Shown here piece after piece: positions 1 through 9,532 of a DNA stretch of 64,000 bases. The translations under genes and the position numbers were made by a program. The notes below the pieces were generated by a model that had not been told where the DNA came from, ran no database searches, and was given only the letters and a program-made list of their open reading frames with translations. Position 1 is the first letter of the stretch, and each line of letters opens with the position of its first letter. Source of the stretch: Haemophilus sp. HMSC068C11 (lineage in GTDB: Bacteria; Pseudomonadota; Gammaproteobacteria; Enterobacterales; Pasteurellaceae); NCBI RefSeq assembly GCF_001815355.1, contig NZ_KV820360.1:45616-109615 (forward strand), given 5' to 3'.

Positions 1-554
1 TTAGTCGGTTCATCTAATAACAAGACATCAGGATTACACACCAACGCACGAGCAAGAGCGGCTTTACGCAACCAACCACCCGATAAATCGGCTAATTTAG
101 TATCGGGATTTAACTCGAGCTTTTGCAGGACTTCATTGATTTTATTTTCAAACTGCCAACCGTTGGCATGCTCTAATTTGGCTTGCACTTGTGCTAGTTG
201 ATTAAGAATTTGTTCGCTGTAATTTTGTGTCAATTCTTGCGAAATATGGTGATATTCCTTTAACAAATCCGCTAAATGCTCAATCCCTTCCGCCACATAA
301 TCGAAAACATTGCCTTCGGCGTGGCGCGGTGGGTCTTGTTCTAAACGTGAAACCACTAAATCTTTTTCATACTGCACTTTGCCATCATCCATCGTGACTT
401 GCTGTGCAATAATTTTTAATAGCGTAGATTTACCGGCGCCATTACGCCCCACCAAACACACACGCTCATTTGGTTCAATATGCAGTTCTGCCTGATCAAG
501 TAAGGGATGATCACTAAAAGAAAGATAAGCGTTAGTTAAACTAATTAATGCCAC
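1..554 (-). CDS. uup: ABC-F ATPase Uup, 5' part (runs off the window)
   Basis: This is the N-terminal ~184 residues of an ABC-F family ATPase. I start it at a GTG (552-554) because an AGGA ribosome site sits just upstream and the opening MALISL matches Uup proteins. Walker A GRNGAGKST lies at residues 36-44, the LSGGW signature follows in the second half, and Walker B LLLDEPT falls at the window edge. The segment VARL/VSRLEQDPP after the first ATPase strands is typical of Uup. ABC-F proteins have no membrane domain and act on ribosomes or on branched DNA intermediates; Uup loss raises precise transposon excision in E. coli. The rest of the gene lies outside the window, so intactness cannot be judged. 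Confidence 0.9.
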   Translation of the reverse strand, partial: MALISLTNAYLSFSDHPLLDQAELHIEPNERVCLVGRNGAGKSTLLKIIAQQVTMDDGKVQYEKDLVVSRLEQDPPRHAEGNVFDYVAEGIEHLADLLKEYHHISQELTQNYSEQILNQLAQVQAKLEHANGWQFENKINEVLQKLELNPDTKLADLSGGWLRKAALARALVCNPDVLLLDEPT

Positions 555-599
555 AAAATTGTCCTATAAATTCAAAATATCAATAAAAATAACCGCACT

Positions 600-1952
600 T
601 TAGAGCTGATGATAAACCTTTAAGGCATAGGCATCAGACATACCCGCAATATAGTCACAAATAATACGTTTTTTGCCCTGCTCCGGTGCATTTCTCCAGC
701 GATTAGCGGTATTCGTTGGCAATAAACGTTCTGGGTCAGACTCAAAAATCTGGAACATTTCGGTGAGAATGCGTTGGCCTTTATATTCAATACGTTGCGT
801 TTCCACATGGCGAATCACGTATTTCCACACAAACTTTTTGAATACATTTAATGCGGCAATCACATCTTGCGGCAGTTCTGCGTTATAACGTAACAAAGGC
901 TCATCAAAATTGCCGGTGACTTTCCAACGTACATGAGTGATAAAGAAATTCACTAATGCACCAATGGCATTTTTACGCTCGAAATGATGGTTGGAAAATA
1001 ATCGTTGGCTGACTTGTTCTATATTTTTTGCCAACCAATCTGAAGGAATCGTTTTAAGTTCAGCCAATGCTTCTTGCCATTGATGTTGATTTACTACACC
1101 GGTCACAATCGCATCTTCTAAATCATGCACGCCATACGCAATATCATCCGCCAATTCCATAATGCTGCAATCTAACGATTTAAATTGTGTTTTTAAAAAC
1201 TCAGCAGGATTTGACCGCACTTTTTGAAATGAGCCAAACAAAGTGCGGTCATTTTCAGAAAGGTTTTGCAACAGCCACGTAAACATTGTGACGTCATCAC
1301 GGAATAACCCTTTTCCAGGCTTCCAGTCGCTAATTTTGACATAACGAGGATCAGCGTTTTCAGTATGCGGCAACTGGGCATATTGTGGTGAAGATAAGTC
1401 TAAAATATTCGGATATTTCACCAAGCCTAAAATAGCACGACGCGTTAAATTCATCCCTGCTGTTTCAGTATAAGGCTCAAGTTTAGTAATAATACGAAAT
1501 GTCTGCGCATTGCCTTCAAAACCACCGTGGTTACGCATCATATAATTAAGCGCCACTTCCCCACCATGACCAAACGGTGGATGACCAATATCATGTGCAA
1601 AGCACAAACTTTCAATTAAATCATTGCTTGGTAATAAAGGTTTGAGTTGTTTCTGTAATTCACTTTTTTCGATATTAAGCTGGTCTGAAATAGCAACATA
1701 ACTTTCCGCAAATTTTAATTGGGAAACCAGGCTGCTACCGATTTGTGCCACTTCTAGAGAATGAGTTAGACGTGTACGATAAAAATCATTTTCGCCCACC
1801 GCATGAATCTGTGTTTTGGCTTGTAAACAACGGAAAGCGGCAGAATGTAAAATCCGCCCGCGATCACGACGAAATGGTGGTCGATGATCTTTTTCGCGAG
1901 GCGGATCAGGAAGGAAACGTTCAGTCCAAAAATCAGCTAATTGGGTTCTCAT
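600..1952 (-). CDS. dgt: dGTPase-like deoxynucleoside triphosphate triphosphohydrolase
   Basis: HD-superfamily enzyme of about 450 residues that hydrolyses dNTP to nucleoside plus triphosphate, helping set dNTP pools. The metal-binding HD pattern is visible: H64 in RLTHSLE, H120-D121 in FAHDIGHPP and a later Asp in [16 protein letters not shown] start at MRTQLADFW (1952) because that ATG overlaps the stop of the upstream lrgB-like gene as ATGA, implying translational coupling; the longer reading frame adds 20 residues unlike the family. Two opposed uptake sequences (1214-1222 and 1241-1249) lie inside the gene and encode part of a variable region. The exact preferred substrate is not evident from sequence. 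Confidence 0.88.
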   Translation of the reverse strand: MRTQLADFWTERFLPDPPREKDHRPPFRRDRGRILHSAAFRCLQAKTQIHAVGENDFYRTRLTHSLEVAQIGSSLVSQLKFAESYVAISDQLNIEKSELQKQLKPLLPSNDLIESLCFAHDIGHPPFGHGGEVALNYMMRNHGGFEGNAQTFRIITKLEPYTETAGMNLTRRAILGLVKYPNILDLSSPQYAQLPHTENADPRYVKISDWKPGKGLFRDDVTMFTWLLQNLSENDRTLFGSFQKVRSNPAEFLKTQFKSLDCSIMELADDIAYGVHDLEDAIVTGVVNQHQWQEALAELKTIPSDWLAKNIEQVSQRLFSNHHFERKNAIGALVNFFITHVRWKVTGNFDEPLLRYNAELPQDVIAALNVFKKFVWKYVIRHVETQRIEYKGQRILTEMFQIFESDPERLLPTNTANRWRNAPEQGKKRIICDYIAGMSDAYALKVYHQL

Positions 1953-2641
1953 AAAAATAGACGAATAATATGGAATACTAAGGGTGCTAAAATGGAGCTC
2001 ATAATACCGCAAAGTACCAAAGAAATCGAACTATAACTCCCCGCTTTTGGATCAGCTTCCATACAACTTACCGTACCTAATGCGTGAGAAACCGCACCAA
2101 CAGATAAACCGACTGCTTCTTGTTGTTTAATCCCAACTTTTTTCAAGATGAGATAACCAAAAACCGACCCTTGTAAACCGGCGACAACCACACCTACCGC
2201 CGTCACGGCAGGAATGCCGCCTAAATGTGAAGCTACTTCCATTGCAATTGGCGTAGTAATTGATTTTGGTAATACCGTCGCAACCATTTCAGGGCTTGCA
2301 CCTAAAATAATGGCAAAAATAGCCCCGGTAAACATTGAAAATATTGAGGCCAATGCGACTACTGAAAGGATAATTTTCCATTGTTTCGCAATTTGACGAA
2401 TTTGTTCATACAACGGTAATGCCAGTGCGACAATACTCAATCCTAATAAATTATTAATCGGCGCATTACCTGCCATATAATCATCATAAGGAATACCGCT
2501 AACCACTAAAATCAGCACAAGAATGGATACCGTTAGCACAAAAGTATTGAAAATCATCGATTTCCAACGTTTACTGATTTGTAGTGCGAGCCAAAATCCG
2601 AAAATCGTTAAACCGGTATAAAGATAAATTGCATACTGCAT
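1949..2641 (-). CDS. LrgB/CidB family membrane protein (YohK-like)
   Basis: Integral membrane protein of 230 residues with about seven hydrophobic segments. It matches the LrgB/CidB/YohK family: the conserved stretch with KSITTPIA and GGIPAVTAV and the later SHALGTVSC motif are diagnostic. The family is paired with holin-like LrgA proteins; in Gram-positives it influences murein hydrolase activity and metabolite (pyruvate) transport, whereas in Haemophilus the role is not established. It lies 9 nt downstream of the LrgA partner and its stop overlaps the dgt start by 4 nt, so the three genes are probably one transcript. Confidence 0.85.
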   Translation of the reverse strand: MQYAIYLYTGLTIFGFWLALQISKRWKSMIFNTFVLTVSILVLILVVSGIPYDDYMAGNAPINNLLGLSIVALALPLYEQIRQIAKQWKIILSVVALASIFSMFTGAIFAIILGASPEMVATVLPKSITTPIAMEVASHLGGIPAVTAVGVVVAGLQGSVFGYLILKKVGIKQQEAVGLSVGAVSHALGTVSCMEADPKAGSYSSISLVLCGIMSSILAPLVFHIIRLFL

Positions 2642-2650
2642 AATAAAACC

Positions 2651-3067
2651 TTAGTCTGCTTGAAGATTACGTTTTTCCAATACTTTTTTACGTTTATGGC
2701 TAAAAGATTGTTTGTAAAATAAATAGTTTCCTATAAATGCAATCACAAAAAGTGTTAAAAAGGTACTAAGAATATTTGGAATGAGTAAAATTTTCCATTG
2801 CGCAACGAGTAAATCATAATACTTGATAATACCAACACTCACCGGTACAAAAAGCACCGCCATGTAGCGGATTAATAAGCTCGAACCGAAATAAATCCAT
2901 TCCAGATGAATCACATGGGTTGTTAAACCTAAAAAAAGTAATAATAACCCCCAAATACTGCCAGGAATCCCCACTGGAATGTAGTGAGAAATCAAATTGC
3001 CGAGTAGTAACATAATGTATAAAATGATGAGCGAACGAGCGAGTTGAACGCCTTTTTGGAGTAACAT
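2651..3067 (-). CDS. LrgA/CidA family holin-like membrane protein (YohJ-like)
   Basis: Small membrane protein of 138 residues with four predicted helices. The central motif [12 protein letters not shown] and the later [16 protein letters not shown] are hallmarks of CidA/LrgA proteins, small holin-like proteins that oligomerise in the inner membrane. It is the first gene of an lrgA-lrgB-dgt unit and is divergent from the thermonuclease gene, sharing the AT-rich 110-bp intergenic region. An AGAGGAAAT ribosome site precedes the ATG. Role as holin versus transport accessory cannot be told from sequence. Confidence 0.83.
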   Translation of the reverse strand: MLLQKGVQLARSLIILYIMLLLGNLISHYIPVGIPGSIWGLLLLFLGLTTHVIHLEWIYFGSSLLIRYMAVLFVPVSVGIIKYYDLLVAQWKILLIPNILSTFLTLFVIAFIGNYLFYKQSFSHKRKKVLEKRNLQAD

Positions 3068-3178
3068 ATTTCCTCTATCAACTTTTTTAATAATAATTAA
3101 AAATTATTTTACGCTTTTTTGTTAAAATTACCCATCCATTTTAGCGAAATTTTACGATGCAGATCAAAGAAATTCCAA

Positions 3179-3694
3179 ATGATTAGAAAATTCTTCTTAT
3201 TTTTAACCCTAATTTTAACCGCACTTTGGACGCCATTTTCAATAGCGGCTGAACGCCAAATGGCGTGCTGGGTCGTTGGTGTAAGTGATGGCGATACCTT
3301 AACTTGCCTCTTACCCACTAAAAAACAACTCAAAGTGCGATTACAAGAAATTGATGCTCCGGAAAAAGGCCAACCATTTGGAAAGAAAGCCAAACAATAT
3401 CTTTCACAACTGGTTTTCAAACAAAATGTGACGTTGTCTGTTTCTGGTTATGATCGCTACCAACGTATTTTGGCAACGGTTTATCTGCAAGAACAAAATA
3501 TCAACTTAGAAATGGTAAAAAATGGTATGGCGTGGGTTTACCCGCAATTCGCTAAAAATCCACTCTACTTCCAGGCACAAGATTTTGCTCAGCAACAAAA
3601 AATTGGCTTATGGTGTGAGCCCAACCCTGTTGCTCCTTATGAATGGCGCAAACAGAAAAAAACAGTTAAACACGGAGATAACCATGGCTTTTGA
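3179..3694 (+). CDS. secreted thermonuclease-family nuclease
   Basis: A 171-residue staphylococcal-nuclease-type (SNase, OB-fold) protein. The start MIRKFFLF gives a good Sec signal peptide (hydrophobic core residues 5-20, probable cleavage after SIAA near residue 24). The Ca2+/catalytic residues are all present: SDGDTL (D37, D39), VRLQEIDAPE (R54, D59, E62) and the DRYQR loop (R93/R96). An exported Ca2+-dependent nuclease in a naturally competent organism could process extracellular DNA; that is inference. An uptake sequence (3218-3226) lies in the signal-peptide codons and encodes Thr-Ala-Leu. The 3' end overlaps csdA by 11 nt, so expression of the two is likely coupled. Confidence 0.85.
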   Translation: MIRKFFLFLTLILTALWTPFSIAAERQMACWVVGVSDGDTLTCLLPTKKQLKVRLQEIDAPEKGQPFGKKAKQYLSQLVFKQNVTLSVSGYDRYQRILATVYLQEQNINLEMVKNGMAWVYPQFAKNPLYFQAQDFAQQQKIGLWCEPNPVAPYEWRKQKKTVKHGDNHGF

Positions 3695-4886
3695 TTACCA
3701 ATCATTTAAAAATGAATTTCCTTATTTTAAATCTCCAAATGCCGTGTTTTATTTGGATAATGCGGCGACAGCATTAAAACCTCAAGCACTAATTGATGCA
3801 ACGAGTACTTTTTATCAATCGGCAGGCTCCGTGCATCGTAGCCAGTATGAAGCTGCACAAACAGCACAATATGAAAATGCTCGTCACTTAGTTAAAGCCT
3901 TAATTAATGCGGAAGATGAAAAAGCGGTGATTTGGACGTCTGGAACAACTCATAGTATTAATTTGGTTGCCAACGGTTTACTCCCCTCCTTGCATGCAGA
4001 TGACGAAATTTTAATTAGCCAAGCAGACCATCATGCTAATTATGTTACTTGGCATGAAACAGCGAAAAAATGTGGTGCGAAAATTCAAGTCCTGCCTATT
4101 TTGGATAATTGGCTAATTGATGAAAATGCCTTAATTGCAGCATTGAATAAAAAAACCAAATTAGTGGCACTCAATTTTGTTTCCAACGTAACGGGAACGG
4201 AACAACATATCCAGCATTTAATTCGATTAATCCGCCAACATAGTAATGCGCTCGTTTTAGTGGATGCTGCTCAGGCTATTAGCCATATACAAATTGATTT
4301 GCAGGCATTAGATGCGGACTTTATTGCCTTTTCTGCACACAAAATTTATGGACCTAACGGCATTGGTATACTAAGCGGAAAATTAAGCTCACTTTCCCTG
4401 CTACAACCGCTTTTTTACGGTGGAAAAATGATTGAGCATGTATCCCATGAATGTATTACCTTTGCCGATTTGCCTTATCGATTAGAGGCTGGCACACCTA
4501 ATATTGCCGGCGTGATTGGTTTTGGAGCAGTGCTAGATTGGCTCAAAAAATGGGATTTTCAGGCAGCCGAAGCTCATGCCGTTGCACTTGCCGAACAAAG
4601 TAAAGTGCGGTTAAAAAACTATCCGAATTGTCGTTTATTCAATTCACCGCAGCCAAGTTCTGTAGTCTGTTTTGTTTTTGATGGGATTGCAGCTTCAGAT
4701 CTTGCTACCCTGTTAAGCGAACAAAAAATTGCGTTGCGTGTTGGCGAGCATTGTGCACAACCTTATTTAGCCCGCCTTGGCGAGCGTACCACATTAAGAC
4801 TTTCTTTTGCGCCTTACAATAGCCCGCAAGATGTGGATGCTTTTTTTGCGGCATTAGATAAATCCTTAGAGTTATTAACATGCTAG
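3684..4886 (+). CDS. csdA: cysteine desulfurase CsdA (class V aminotransferase fold)
   Basis: PLP enzyme of 400 residues that removes sulfur from cysteine (or selenium from selenocysteine) and forms a persulfide. SAHKIYGPNG carries the PLP lysine and RVGEHCAQP carries the catalytic Cys357 on the short loop typical of group II (SufS/CsdA) desulfurases. I chose the ATG at 3684 (MAFDYQSF) because CACGGAG precedes it and 400 residues matches CsdA; an upstream ATG in frame would add 54 unrelated residues read from the nuclease gene. It overlaps the nuclease at the front and csdE at the back (ATGCTAG), supporting a CsdA-CsdE pair rather than a SUF operon. Confidence 0.9.
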   Translation: MAFDYQSFKNEFPYFKSPNAVFYLDNAATALKPQALIDATSTFYQSAGSVHRSQYEAAQTAQYENARHLVKALINAEDEKAVIWTSGTTHSINLVANGLLPSLHADDEILISQADHHANYVTWHETAKKCGAKIQVLPILDNWLIDENALIAALNKKTKLVALNFVSNVTGTEQHIQHLIRLIRQHSNALVLVDAAQAISHIQIDLQALDADFIAFSAHKIYGPNGIGILSGKLSSLSLLQPLFYGGKMIEHVSHECITFADLPYRLEAGTPNIAGVIGFGAVLDWLKKWDFQAAEAHAVALAEQSKVRLKNYPNCRLFNSPQPSSVVCFVFDGIAASDLATLLSEQKIALRVGEHCAQPYLARLGERTTLRLSFAPYNSPQDVDAFFAALDKSLELLTC

Positions 4887-5254
4887 AAAACATTAGACAG
4901 GCAAAAAATTGGGAAGATCGTTACCGTTTTATTATTCAAGCCGGTAAACATCTTCCTCAACCCTCTCCAGATGAATTGGCTCAAATGCAATCGGTTCAAG
5001 GCTGTGAAGCGGGACTTTGGTTTATGGCCATTCCACAATATGACGATACGTTTCAATTTCAAGCTTACAGCGAAGCACGCATTATGAATGGTTTATTATG
5101 GTTGTTGCTGCAAAACATCAATGGACAAACCAATAATCAACTACAACAATTTAATATCAGTCAATTTTTTGATGAACTTGGTATTGCTTCTCGCTTAAGC
5201 GAAACCCGCTTAAACGGTTTAAAACAAATCGAAGAAATCTTGCACAATCTGTAA
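4880..5254 (+). CDS. csdE: SufE-family sulfur acceptor CsdE
   Basis: SufE-like protein of 124 residues with the acceptor cysteine C42 in VQGCEAGLWF, which takes the persulfide from CsdA and passes it on. The fold continues with the conserved segment ARIMNGLLWLLL. It overlaps csdA by 7 nt and is followed 2 nt later by a zinc-ribbon gene. In E. coli the CsdA-CsdE pair feeds TcdA, which makes cyclic t6A in tRNA; no tcdA is seen in this window. The assignment to CsdE rather than SufE rests on its fusion-like linkage to csdA. Confidence 0.87.
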   Translation: MLENIRQAKNWEDRYRFIIQAGKHLPQPSPDELAQMQSVQGCEAGLWFMAIPQYDDTFQFQAYSEARIMNGLLWLLLQNINGQTNNQLQQFNISQFFDELGIASRLSETRLNGLKQIEEILHNL

Positions 5255-5256
5255 TT

Positions 5257-6042
5257 ATGTATCTGATCGAGCCTTTTTTTAAATTAACCGCCTTAGAAAA
5301 TGACATCGGCCAACAAAGCCATTTGCTCAATGCAATCATCGACCAATGGCGTTATAACGGACAAATTATCGGCCGTGAAATTCCTCTTTATTTGACGGAG
5401 GAAGACGGCGAACAAGGTTTTGCAATGCGCGTTATTTGCCCTGAGCAAGATAGCCTTTTACCCGAAAACAATAATCAATCCGTGAATCTGGTGATGGAAA
5501 ATGCAGAAAAGTGCGGTCTAAATTTTCAAGGTTTTCAAATCATTGCCGATGATTTAAATGCAGACAGCACCGCAGAATGCAGCCATCCTGCATGGCAGAT
5601 ACTTTATACCACACATTTGCAATCTTGCTCGCCATTACATAGCGGAGAGGATTTCTCCCCAATTCCACTTTATAAACATCTAAAAAATCAACCGCACTTA
5701 AGCCAAGATTTGATTAAATGGCAAGAGAATTGGCAGGCTTGCGATCAGTTGCAAATGAATGGTTCGGCTTTAGAAAAAGAATCATTAAGCGAAATCTCCG
5801 AGGTTAATAGCACGCTCAGTAAACATGGGCGCTACCTTGCCGCTGAAATCGAAAAAGAAAGCGGCATACCAACCTATTATTATTTATACCGTGTCGGTGG
5901 CTATTCTTTAGAATCGGAACAGCAACGCTGTTGCCCGCAATGTGGTGGTACTTGGGCATTAGACGCGCCACTCTTTGATATAATTTGCTTTAAATGCGAC
6001 CAATGTCGATTAGTCTCAAATGTGTCGTGGAATTTTTTATAA
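5257..6042 (+). CDS. zinc-ribbon protein of the DUF2310 type
   Basis: A 261-residue protein of unknown function. The C-terminus has a clear treble set of cysteines, C225/C226, C229, C244, C247 and C250 (CCPQC ... CFKCDQC), which should bind zinc. The N-terminal 200 residues contain no motif I recognise. It resembles the Pasteurellaceae/Vibrio family described as Zn-ribbon-containing, possibly nucleic-acid-binding. It starts 2 nt after csdE and stops 24 nt before queF, so it sits between sulfur transfer and queuosine synthesis genes; a tRNA-related role is an inference from that setting only. Two uptake sequences lie inside (5509 and 5691). Confidence 0.75.
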   Translation: MYLIEPFFKLTALENDIGQQSHLLNAIIDQWRYNGQIIGREIPLYLTEEDGEQGFAMRVICPEQDSLLPENNNQSVNLVMENAEKCGLNFQGFQIIADDLNADSTAECSHPAWQILYTTHLQSCSPLHSGEDFSPIPLYKHLKNQPHLSQDLIKWQENWQACDQLQMNGSALEKESLSEISEVNSTLSKHGRYLAAEIEKESGIPTYYYLYRVGGYSLESEQQRCCPQCGGTWALDAPLFDIICFKCDQCRLVSNVSWNFL

Positions 6043-6066
6043 CGCTTTCGTCATTTAGGAAAACAA

Positions 6067-6906
6067 ATGAACTATCAAGATAAAAGCCTTCAATCCTTAA
6101 AACTCGGTCAAGCAACAGAATATGCTGCGAATTATGACCGCACTTTGTTACAACCCGTGCCTCGTAAACTCAATCGAGATGGCTTAGGTATAACCGAACA
6201 ACAGCCATTTACCGAAGGAGCCGATATTTGGACGGCCTATGAAATTTCTTGGTTAAATCCAAAAGGTTTGCCTCAAGTGGCTATTGCCGATGTGGAAATT
6301 GATTATCGCAGTGAAAATTTAATTGAATCAAAAAGCTTTAAACTCTATTTAAACAGCTTTAACCAAAGCAAATTTGCTGATTTTGCTAGCGTAGAACGCA
6401 CGATGCGTGAAGATCTAAGTGCTTGTGCTCAAGGTGAGGTCAACGTTCGTTTACATTCATTATCCCACTATCAAGGGCAAAGTATCGATACTTTAGCTGG
6501 TGATTGCATTGACGAACAGGATATCGAAATTCATAGCTACGAATTTAATGCGGACATTTTGCAAAATTGTACGTCCGATAATGTGGTAGAAGAATCCTTA
6601 GTGAGCCATTTATTGAAATCTAACTGTCTTATCACCAGTCAACCCGATTGGGGAACTGTGCAAATTCATTATGTGGGCAAACAAATTGATCGAGAAAAAC
6701 TTCTCCGCTACATCGTATCTTTCCGTCAACATAATGAGTTTCATGAGCAATGTGTCGAGCGTATTTTCTGTGACGTGATGCATTACGCCAAACCAGAAAA
6801 ACTCACCGTCTATGCGCGTTATACGCGCCGTGGTGGATTGGATATCAATCCATTCCGTTCTAACTTTGAGACAATTCCACAAAATTTACGCTTGGCAAGA
6901 CAATAA
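6067..6906 (+). CDS. queF: NADPH-dependent 7-cyano-7-deazaguanine reductase QueF
   Basis: Reduces the nitrile preQ0 to the amine preQ1 in queuosine synthesis, cytoplasmic. At 279 residues it is the long, bimodular (YqfE-type) QueF with two tunnelling-fold halves. The QueF motif [14 protein letters not shown] is at 87-100, catalytic Cys187 lies in [12 protein letters not shown] with its partner Asp194 nearby, and the C-terminal DINPFRSNF closes the fold. A short AGGAAAACAAATG ribosome site supports the start. It is the last gene of the rightward nuc-csdA-csdE-DUF2310-queF run and ends at a bidirectional uptake-sequence hairpin. Confidence 0.93.
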   Translation: MNYQDKSLQSLKLGQATEYAANYDRTLLQPVPRKLNRDGLGITEQQPFTEGADIWTAYEISWLNPKGLPQVAIADVEIDYRSENLIESKSFKLYLNSFNQSKFADFASVERTMREDLSACAQGEVNVRLHSLSHYQGQSIDTLAGDCIDEQDIEIHSYEFNADILQNCTSDNVVEESLVSHLLKSNCLITSQPDWGTVQIHYVGKQIDREKLLRYIVSFRQHNEFHEQCVERIFCDVMHYAKPEKLTVYARYTRRGGLDINPFRSNFETIPQNLRLARQ

Positions 6907-6915
6907 GTAAAAAGA

Positions 6916-6945
6916 AAAAGTGCGGTGAAAATTAACCGCACTTTT
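6916..6945. terminator. bidirectional terminator made of two opposed uptake sequences
   Basis: An inverted pair of perfect uptake signals (6918-6926 and 6935-6943) forms an 11-bp stem with an 8-nt loop and A/T tracts on each side. It separates the convergent queF and tyrA genes, so it can stop transcription from both directions. Confidence 0.8.
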
Positions 6946-6949
6946 AGCT

Positions 6950-8074
6950 TTATACATGACGTAAATCGTGAGCTTGTTGTAATAACTGACGACTTTCTTG
7001 CAAGAATTGGTCTGAATATTCTCCAAACCATTCTCTCACTTGATGGAAAGCATCAATAAACCCTTGGCGATCGCCTTTTTCAAAGAATTGTAACGCCTCT
7101 TCATAAGTTTGTTTCAAGCTTTCAATCACATCTAAATTTTCTGGCTTATCCATAATAATATCTGCATAAAGTGCCGCATCTTGAGCAAATAGACGACCAA
7201 TCATAGCTAATTCCAAACGATAAATCGGGGAAGATAGCGCCAATAAATTGCTTAAATTGACGGGCTGTTTAGAAAGATGCAGACCATTCGCAAAGGTAGA
7301 AAAGTGACGTAATGCTTGAATGTACGTCATATTGTGATCATGCTCAGCTGCATCAATTTGGTAAATTTTTGCACCCCAGATTTGAATTTGCTCCAGTAAC
7401 CATTCATAACACTCACTAAAGCGCCCATCACAACACACAACCACTTGTTTTGCCATGCTCGCAATATCAGGGCCAAACATTGGATGCAATCCAACTACCG
7501 CCCCTTTATGCACCTCTAACATTTTAGCTAATGGAGCACGTTTCACGGAGGTGAGATCCGCCAGTAGCATATTTTCCGTTAAATAGGGTTTTAAACGTTC
7601 TATGGTTTCTAACGTGTGATCAATTGGCACGGAAACAATGACAACATCTGCATTCGTTAAAATGCGTTCTGCCACATCCCAATCATCCAGATCTAAAATA
7701 GAAATAGGATAACCAGAAGCGCGCAAATAGCGGGCAAGTAATTGCCCCATTTTTCCGTAACCGCCGACAATAACAATTTTGTTAATGGCTGGATTCAGGG
7801 TTTTAAAACCAAACTGATTTTCATTGGAATACGATTCACGCATGAAACGACGCAGCACATCTTCGATAAGTTGTGGAGAGATTCCCGCTTTCATCGCCTC
7901 TTCTCGGCGCGCTTGTAGCATTGCTAATTCACGTTCTGGCGCATAAATTGGTAAACCTTTTTCATGCTTAACCTCTCCTACCTGGCTTACCAGTTCGAGG
8001 CGTTTAGCAAAAAGTTGAATCAGTTCACGATCGAGCGCATCAATTTCCTGACGTAAATGGTTAAGGACATCCAT
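6950..8074 (-). CDS. tyrA: bifunctional chorismate mutase / prephenate dehydrogenase TyrA
   Basis: Converts chorismate to prephenate and then to 4-hydroxyphenylpyruvate for tyrosine synthesis. Residues 1-90 form an AroQ-type chorismate mutase helix bundle ([20 protein letters not shown]). The dehydrogenase follows with the NAD-binding [11 protein letters not shown] and the conserved [10 protein letters not shown] segment containing the family histidine. Length (374) equals enterobacterial TyrA. An AGGTGA ribosome site lies 6 nt before ATG. The 5' leader contains a TyrR-like box and a 9-bp inverted repeat whose 3' arm covers that ribosome site, so feedback by aromatic amino acids is likely. 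Confidence 0.95.
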   Translation of the reverse strand: MDVLNHLRQEIDALDRELIQLFAKRLELVSQVGEVKHEKGLPIYAPERELAMLQARREEAMKAGISPQLIEDVLRRFMRESYSNENQFGFKTLNPAINKIVIVGGYGKMGQLLARYLRASGYPISILDLDDWDVAERILTNADVVIVSVPIDHTLETIERLKPYLTENMLLADLTSVKRAPLAKMLEVHKGAVVGLHPMFGPDIASMAKQVVVCCDGRFSECYEWLLEQIQIWGAKIYQIDAAEHDHNMTYIQALRHFSTFANGLHLSKQPVNLSNLLALSSPIYRLELAMIGRLFAQDAALYADIIMDKPENLDVIESLKQTYEEALQFFEKGDRQGFIDAFHQVREWFGEYSDQFLQESRQLLQQAHDLRHV

Positions 8075-8082
8075 AATTCACC

Positions 8083-8100
8083 TGTAATATCTTATTTACA
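8083..8100 (-). promoter_or_regulatory. TyrR-like operator in the tyrA leader
   Basis: TGTAAT-N6-TTTACA fits the TyrR box consensus TGTAAA-N6-TTTACA with one mismatch. It ends 9 nt before the tyrA start codon, where a bound dimer would block the promoter or early elongation. A second element, the inverted repeat CACCTGTAA (8079-8087) / TTACAGGTG (8119-8127), overlaps it. Binding is inferred from the match and from the gene downstream. Confidence 0.55.
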
Positions 8101-8160
8101 TTGATTGCAATTAAAAGGTTACAGGTGAGATTACTGGAATTAAAACAGAAAGGCAAATGG

Positions 8161-9084
8161 TTAGAGAGATTGTGTAATCAAACGTTGCGGACGAATTACA
8201 TTGTTATCATCGATAAGTGCCACGCCTAAAAAGATATTCTTGTCAGAAAACAACCGCACTTGACCACGCAATTTTGCTTCATTAGTAAATTTAACGCGCT
8301 GTCCAAAGCCTATACTTTTACTTTGCTCTGCGTTTAACTTTAATGCAGGTAATTTACTGACTGCTGTATCTGTCGGTAAAAGATGTTGATCAAGTTGTGC
8401 AAGATTGCCTTGCTCTGCAAGCGCCTGCAAAGCATCCCATGTCATCATCTTTTCTGTTGGATAATCCGCAACCGCAGTTCGACGTAACACTGTCACATGA
8501 GCGCCACAACCTAACACTTCACCTAAATCATCCACTAATGTGCGGATATAGGTTCCTTTCGAACAATGCACTTCTAAAGTTAAAGAAGGTGCTTGATACT
8601 CGATAAAGTTTATCTCAAAAATCGTGATAGGACGGGCTTCACGTTCTACGGTAATGCCTGCGCGAGCATACTCATACAACGGTTTTCCATTGTGCTTTAA
8701 TGCAGAAAACATGGTTGGTACTTGCAAAATATCACCACGGAATTGTTCAAGTGCGGTCAAAATTTGTGATGTTTCCACATTGACAGGGCGCGTTTCGACC
8801 ACTTGCCCTTCAGCATCTGAGGTATCCGTACGTTCACCTAATTTTGCTGTAACCACATAGCGTTTATCTGCATCTAACAAAAACTGAGAAAACTTTGTAG
8901 CTTCACCTAAACAAATAGGCAGCATACCGGTTGCTAATGGATCGAGCGCACCGGTATGTCCTGCTTTATTCGCTTGGAATACGCGTTTCACCTTTTGCAT
9001 AATGTCATTCGATGACATGCCTTGTGGCTTATCTAATAAAAATACGCCATCAATATCACGTCCACGCTTACGAGGTCTCGACAT
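8161..9084 (-). CDS. truB: tRNA pseudouridine-55 synthase TruB
   Basis: Makes pseudouridine 55 in the T-loop of tRNAs and also acts as a tRNA chaperone. Catalytic Asp48 lies in [14 protein letters not shown], and the C-terminal part carries a PUA-like RNA-binding region. The 307-residue length is typical. Its ATG directly abuts rbfA: the truB start at 9082-9084 shares the last base of the rbfA stop, so translation is coupled. It is the last gene of the metY-rimP-nusA-infB-rbfA-truB cluster, before tyrA. Two uptake sequences are inside (8253, 8749). Confidence 0.95.
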   Translation of the reverse strand: MSRPRKRGRDIDGVFLLDKPQGMSSNDIMQKVKRVFQANKAGHTGALDPLATGMLPICLGEATKFSQFLLDADKRYVVTAKLGERTDTSDAEGQVVETRPVNVETSQILTALEQFRGDILQVPTMFSALKHNGKPLYEYARAGITVEREARPITIFEINFIEYQAPSLTLEVHCSKGTYIRTLVDDLGEVLGCGAHVTVLRRTAVADYPTEKMMTWDALQALAEQGNLAQLDQHLLPTDTAVSKLPALKLNAEQSKSIGFGQRVKFTNEAKLRGQVRLFSDKNIFLGVALIDDNNVIRPQRLITQSL

Positions 9085-9470
9085 TAGTCATTTTCCTCAA
9101 CGTGTTTTTTCTCGTCTTCACGTACTACGTTTGTTACTAAATTAGACATACGCATCCCTTCAACTAAGGATTGATCGTAGAAGAAACGAATTTCCGGCAC
9201 AATGCGTAAGCGCATCGCTTTACCCACTAATGAACGGATATAAGGTGCTGCTTTTTCTAACCCTTTCATGCCTTGTGCGATCGCTACTTCATCATGATCA
9301 AACAAAAATGTGACAAACACTTTTGCATAAGCTAAATCGCTTGATACCTCCACATCAGACACGGTTACCATGCCAATACGGGGATCTTTCACTTCACGTT
9401 GCAAAATGATGGCGATTTCTTTTTGTAATTCCTGTGCAACGCGATCGCTGCGTTTAAATTCTCTTGCCAT
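9084..9470 (-). CDS. rbfA: 30S ribosome-binding factor RbfA
   Basis: KH-type RNA-binding protein of 128 residues that binds the free 30S subunit and helps mature the 5' end of 16S rRNA, important in the cold. The N-terminal [27 protein letters not shown] is characteristic. It lies between infB and truB as in many Proteobacteria. An uptake-sequence-like hairpin (9487-9527) separates it from infB, so its level may be lowered relative to infB. The ribosome site AAGAGAAATATT ATG is modest. Confidence 0.94.
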   Translation of the reverse strand: MAREFKRSDRVAQELQKEIAIILQREVKDPRIGMVTVSDVEVSSDLAYAKVFVTFLFDHDEVAIAQGMKGLEKAAPYIRSLVGKAMRLRIVPEIRFFYDQSLVEGMRMSNLVTNVVREDEKKHVEEND

Positions 9471-9486
9471 AATATTTCTCTTATTA

Positions 9487-9527
9487 AAAAGCGGTCAAAA
9501 ATACGTTGAATTTTGACCGCTCTTTTT
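9487..9527 (-). terminator. terminator-like hairpin between infB and rbfA
   Basis: A 10-bp perfect stem (GCGGTCAAAA / TTTTGACCGC) extended by A/T pairs is followed on the minus strand by TTTTT. One arm carries the AAGAGCGGT variant of the uptake signal and the other a half match. It lies inside an operon, so it is probably a partial terminator or a processing site. Confidence 0.55.
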
Positions 9528-9532
9528 ATCGA

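Noticed and set aside
310..495. A 61-codon plus-strand frame inside uup.
   Set aside because: It lies antisense to the well-conserved ATPase domain of Uup and has no supporting signal.
3522..3683. An N-terminal extension of csdA reading through the nuclease gene.
   Set aside because: The extra 54 residues do not resemble cysteine desulfurases, and a proper ribosome site lies before the ATG at 3684.
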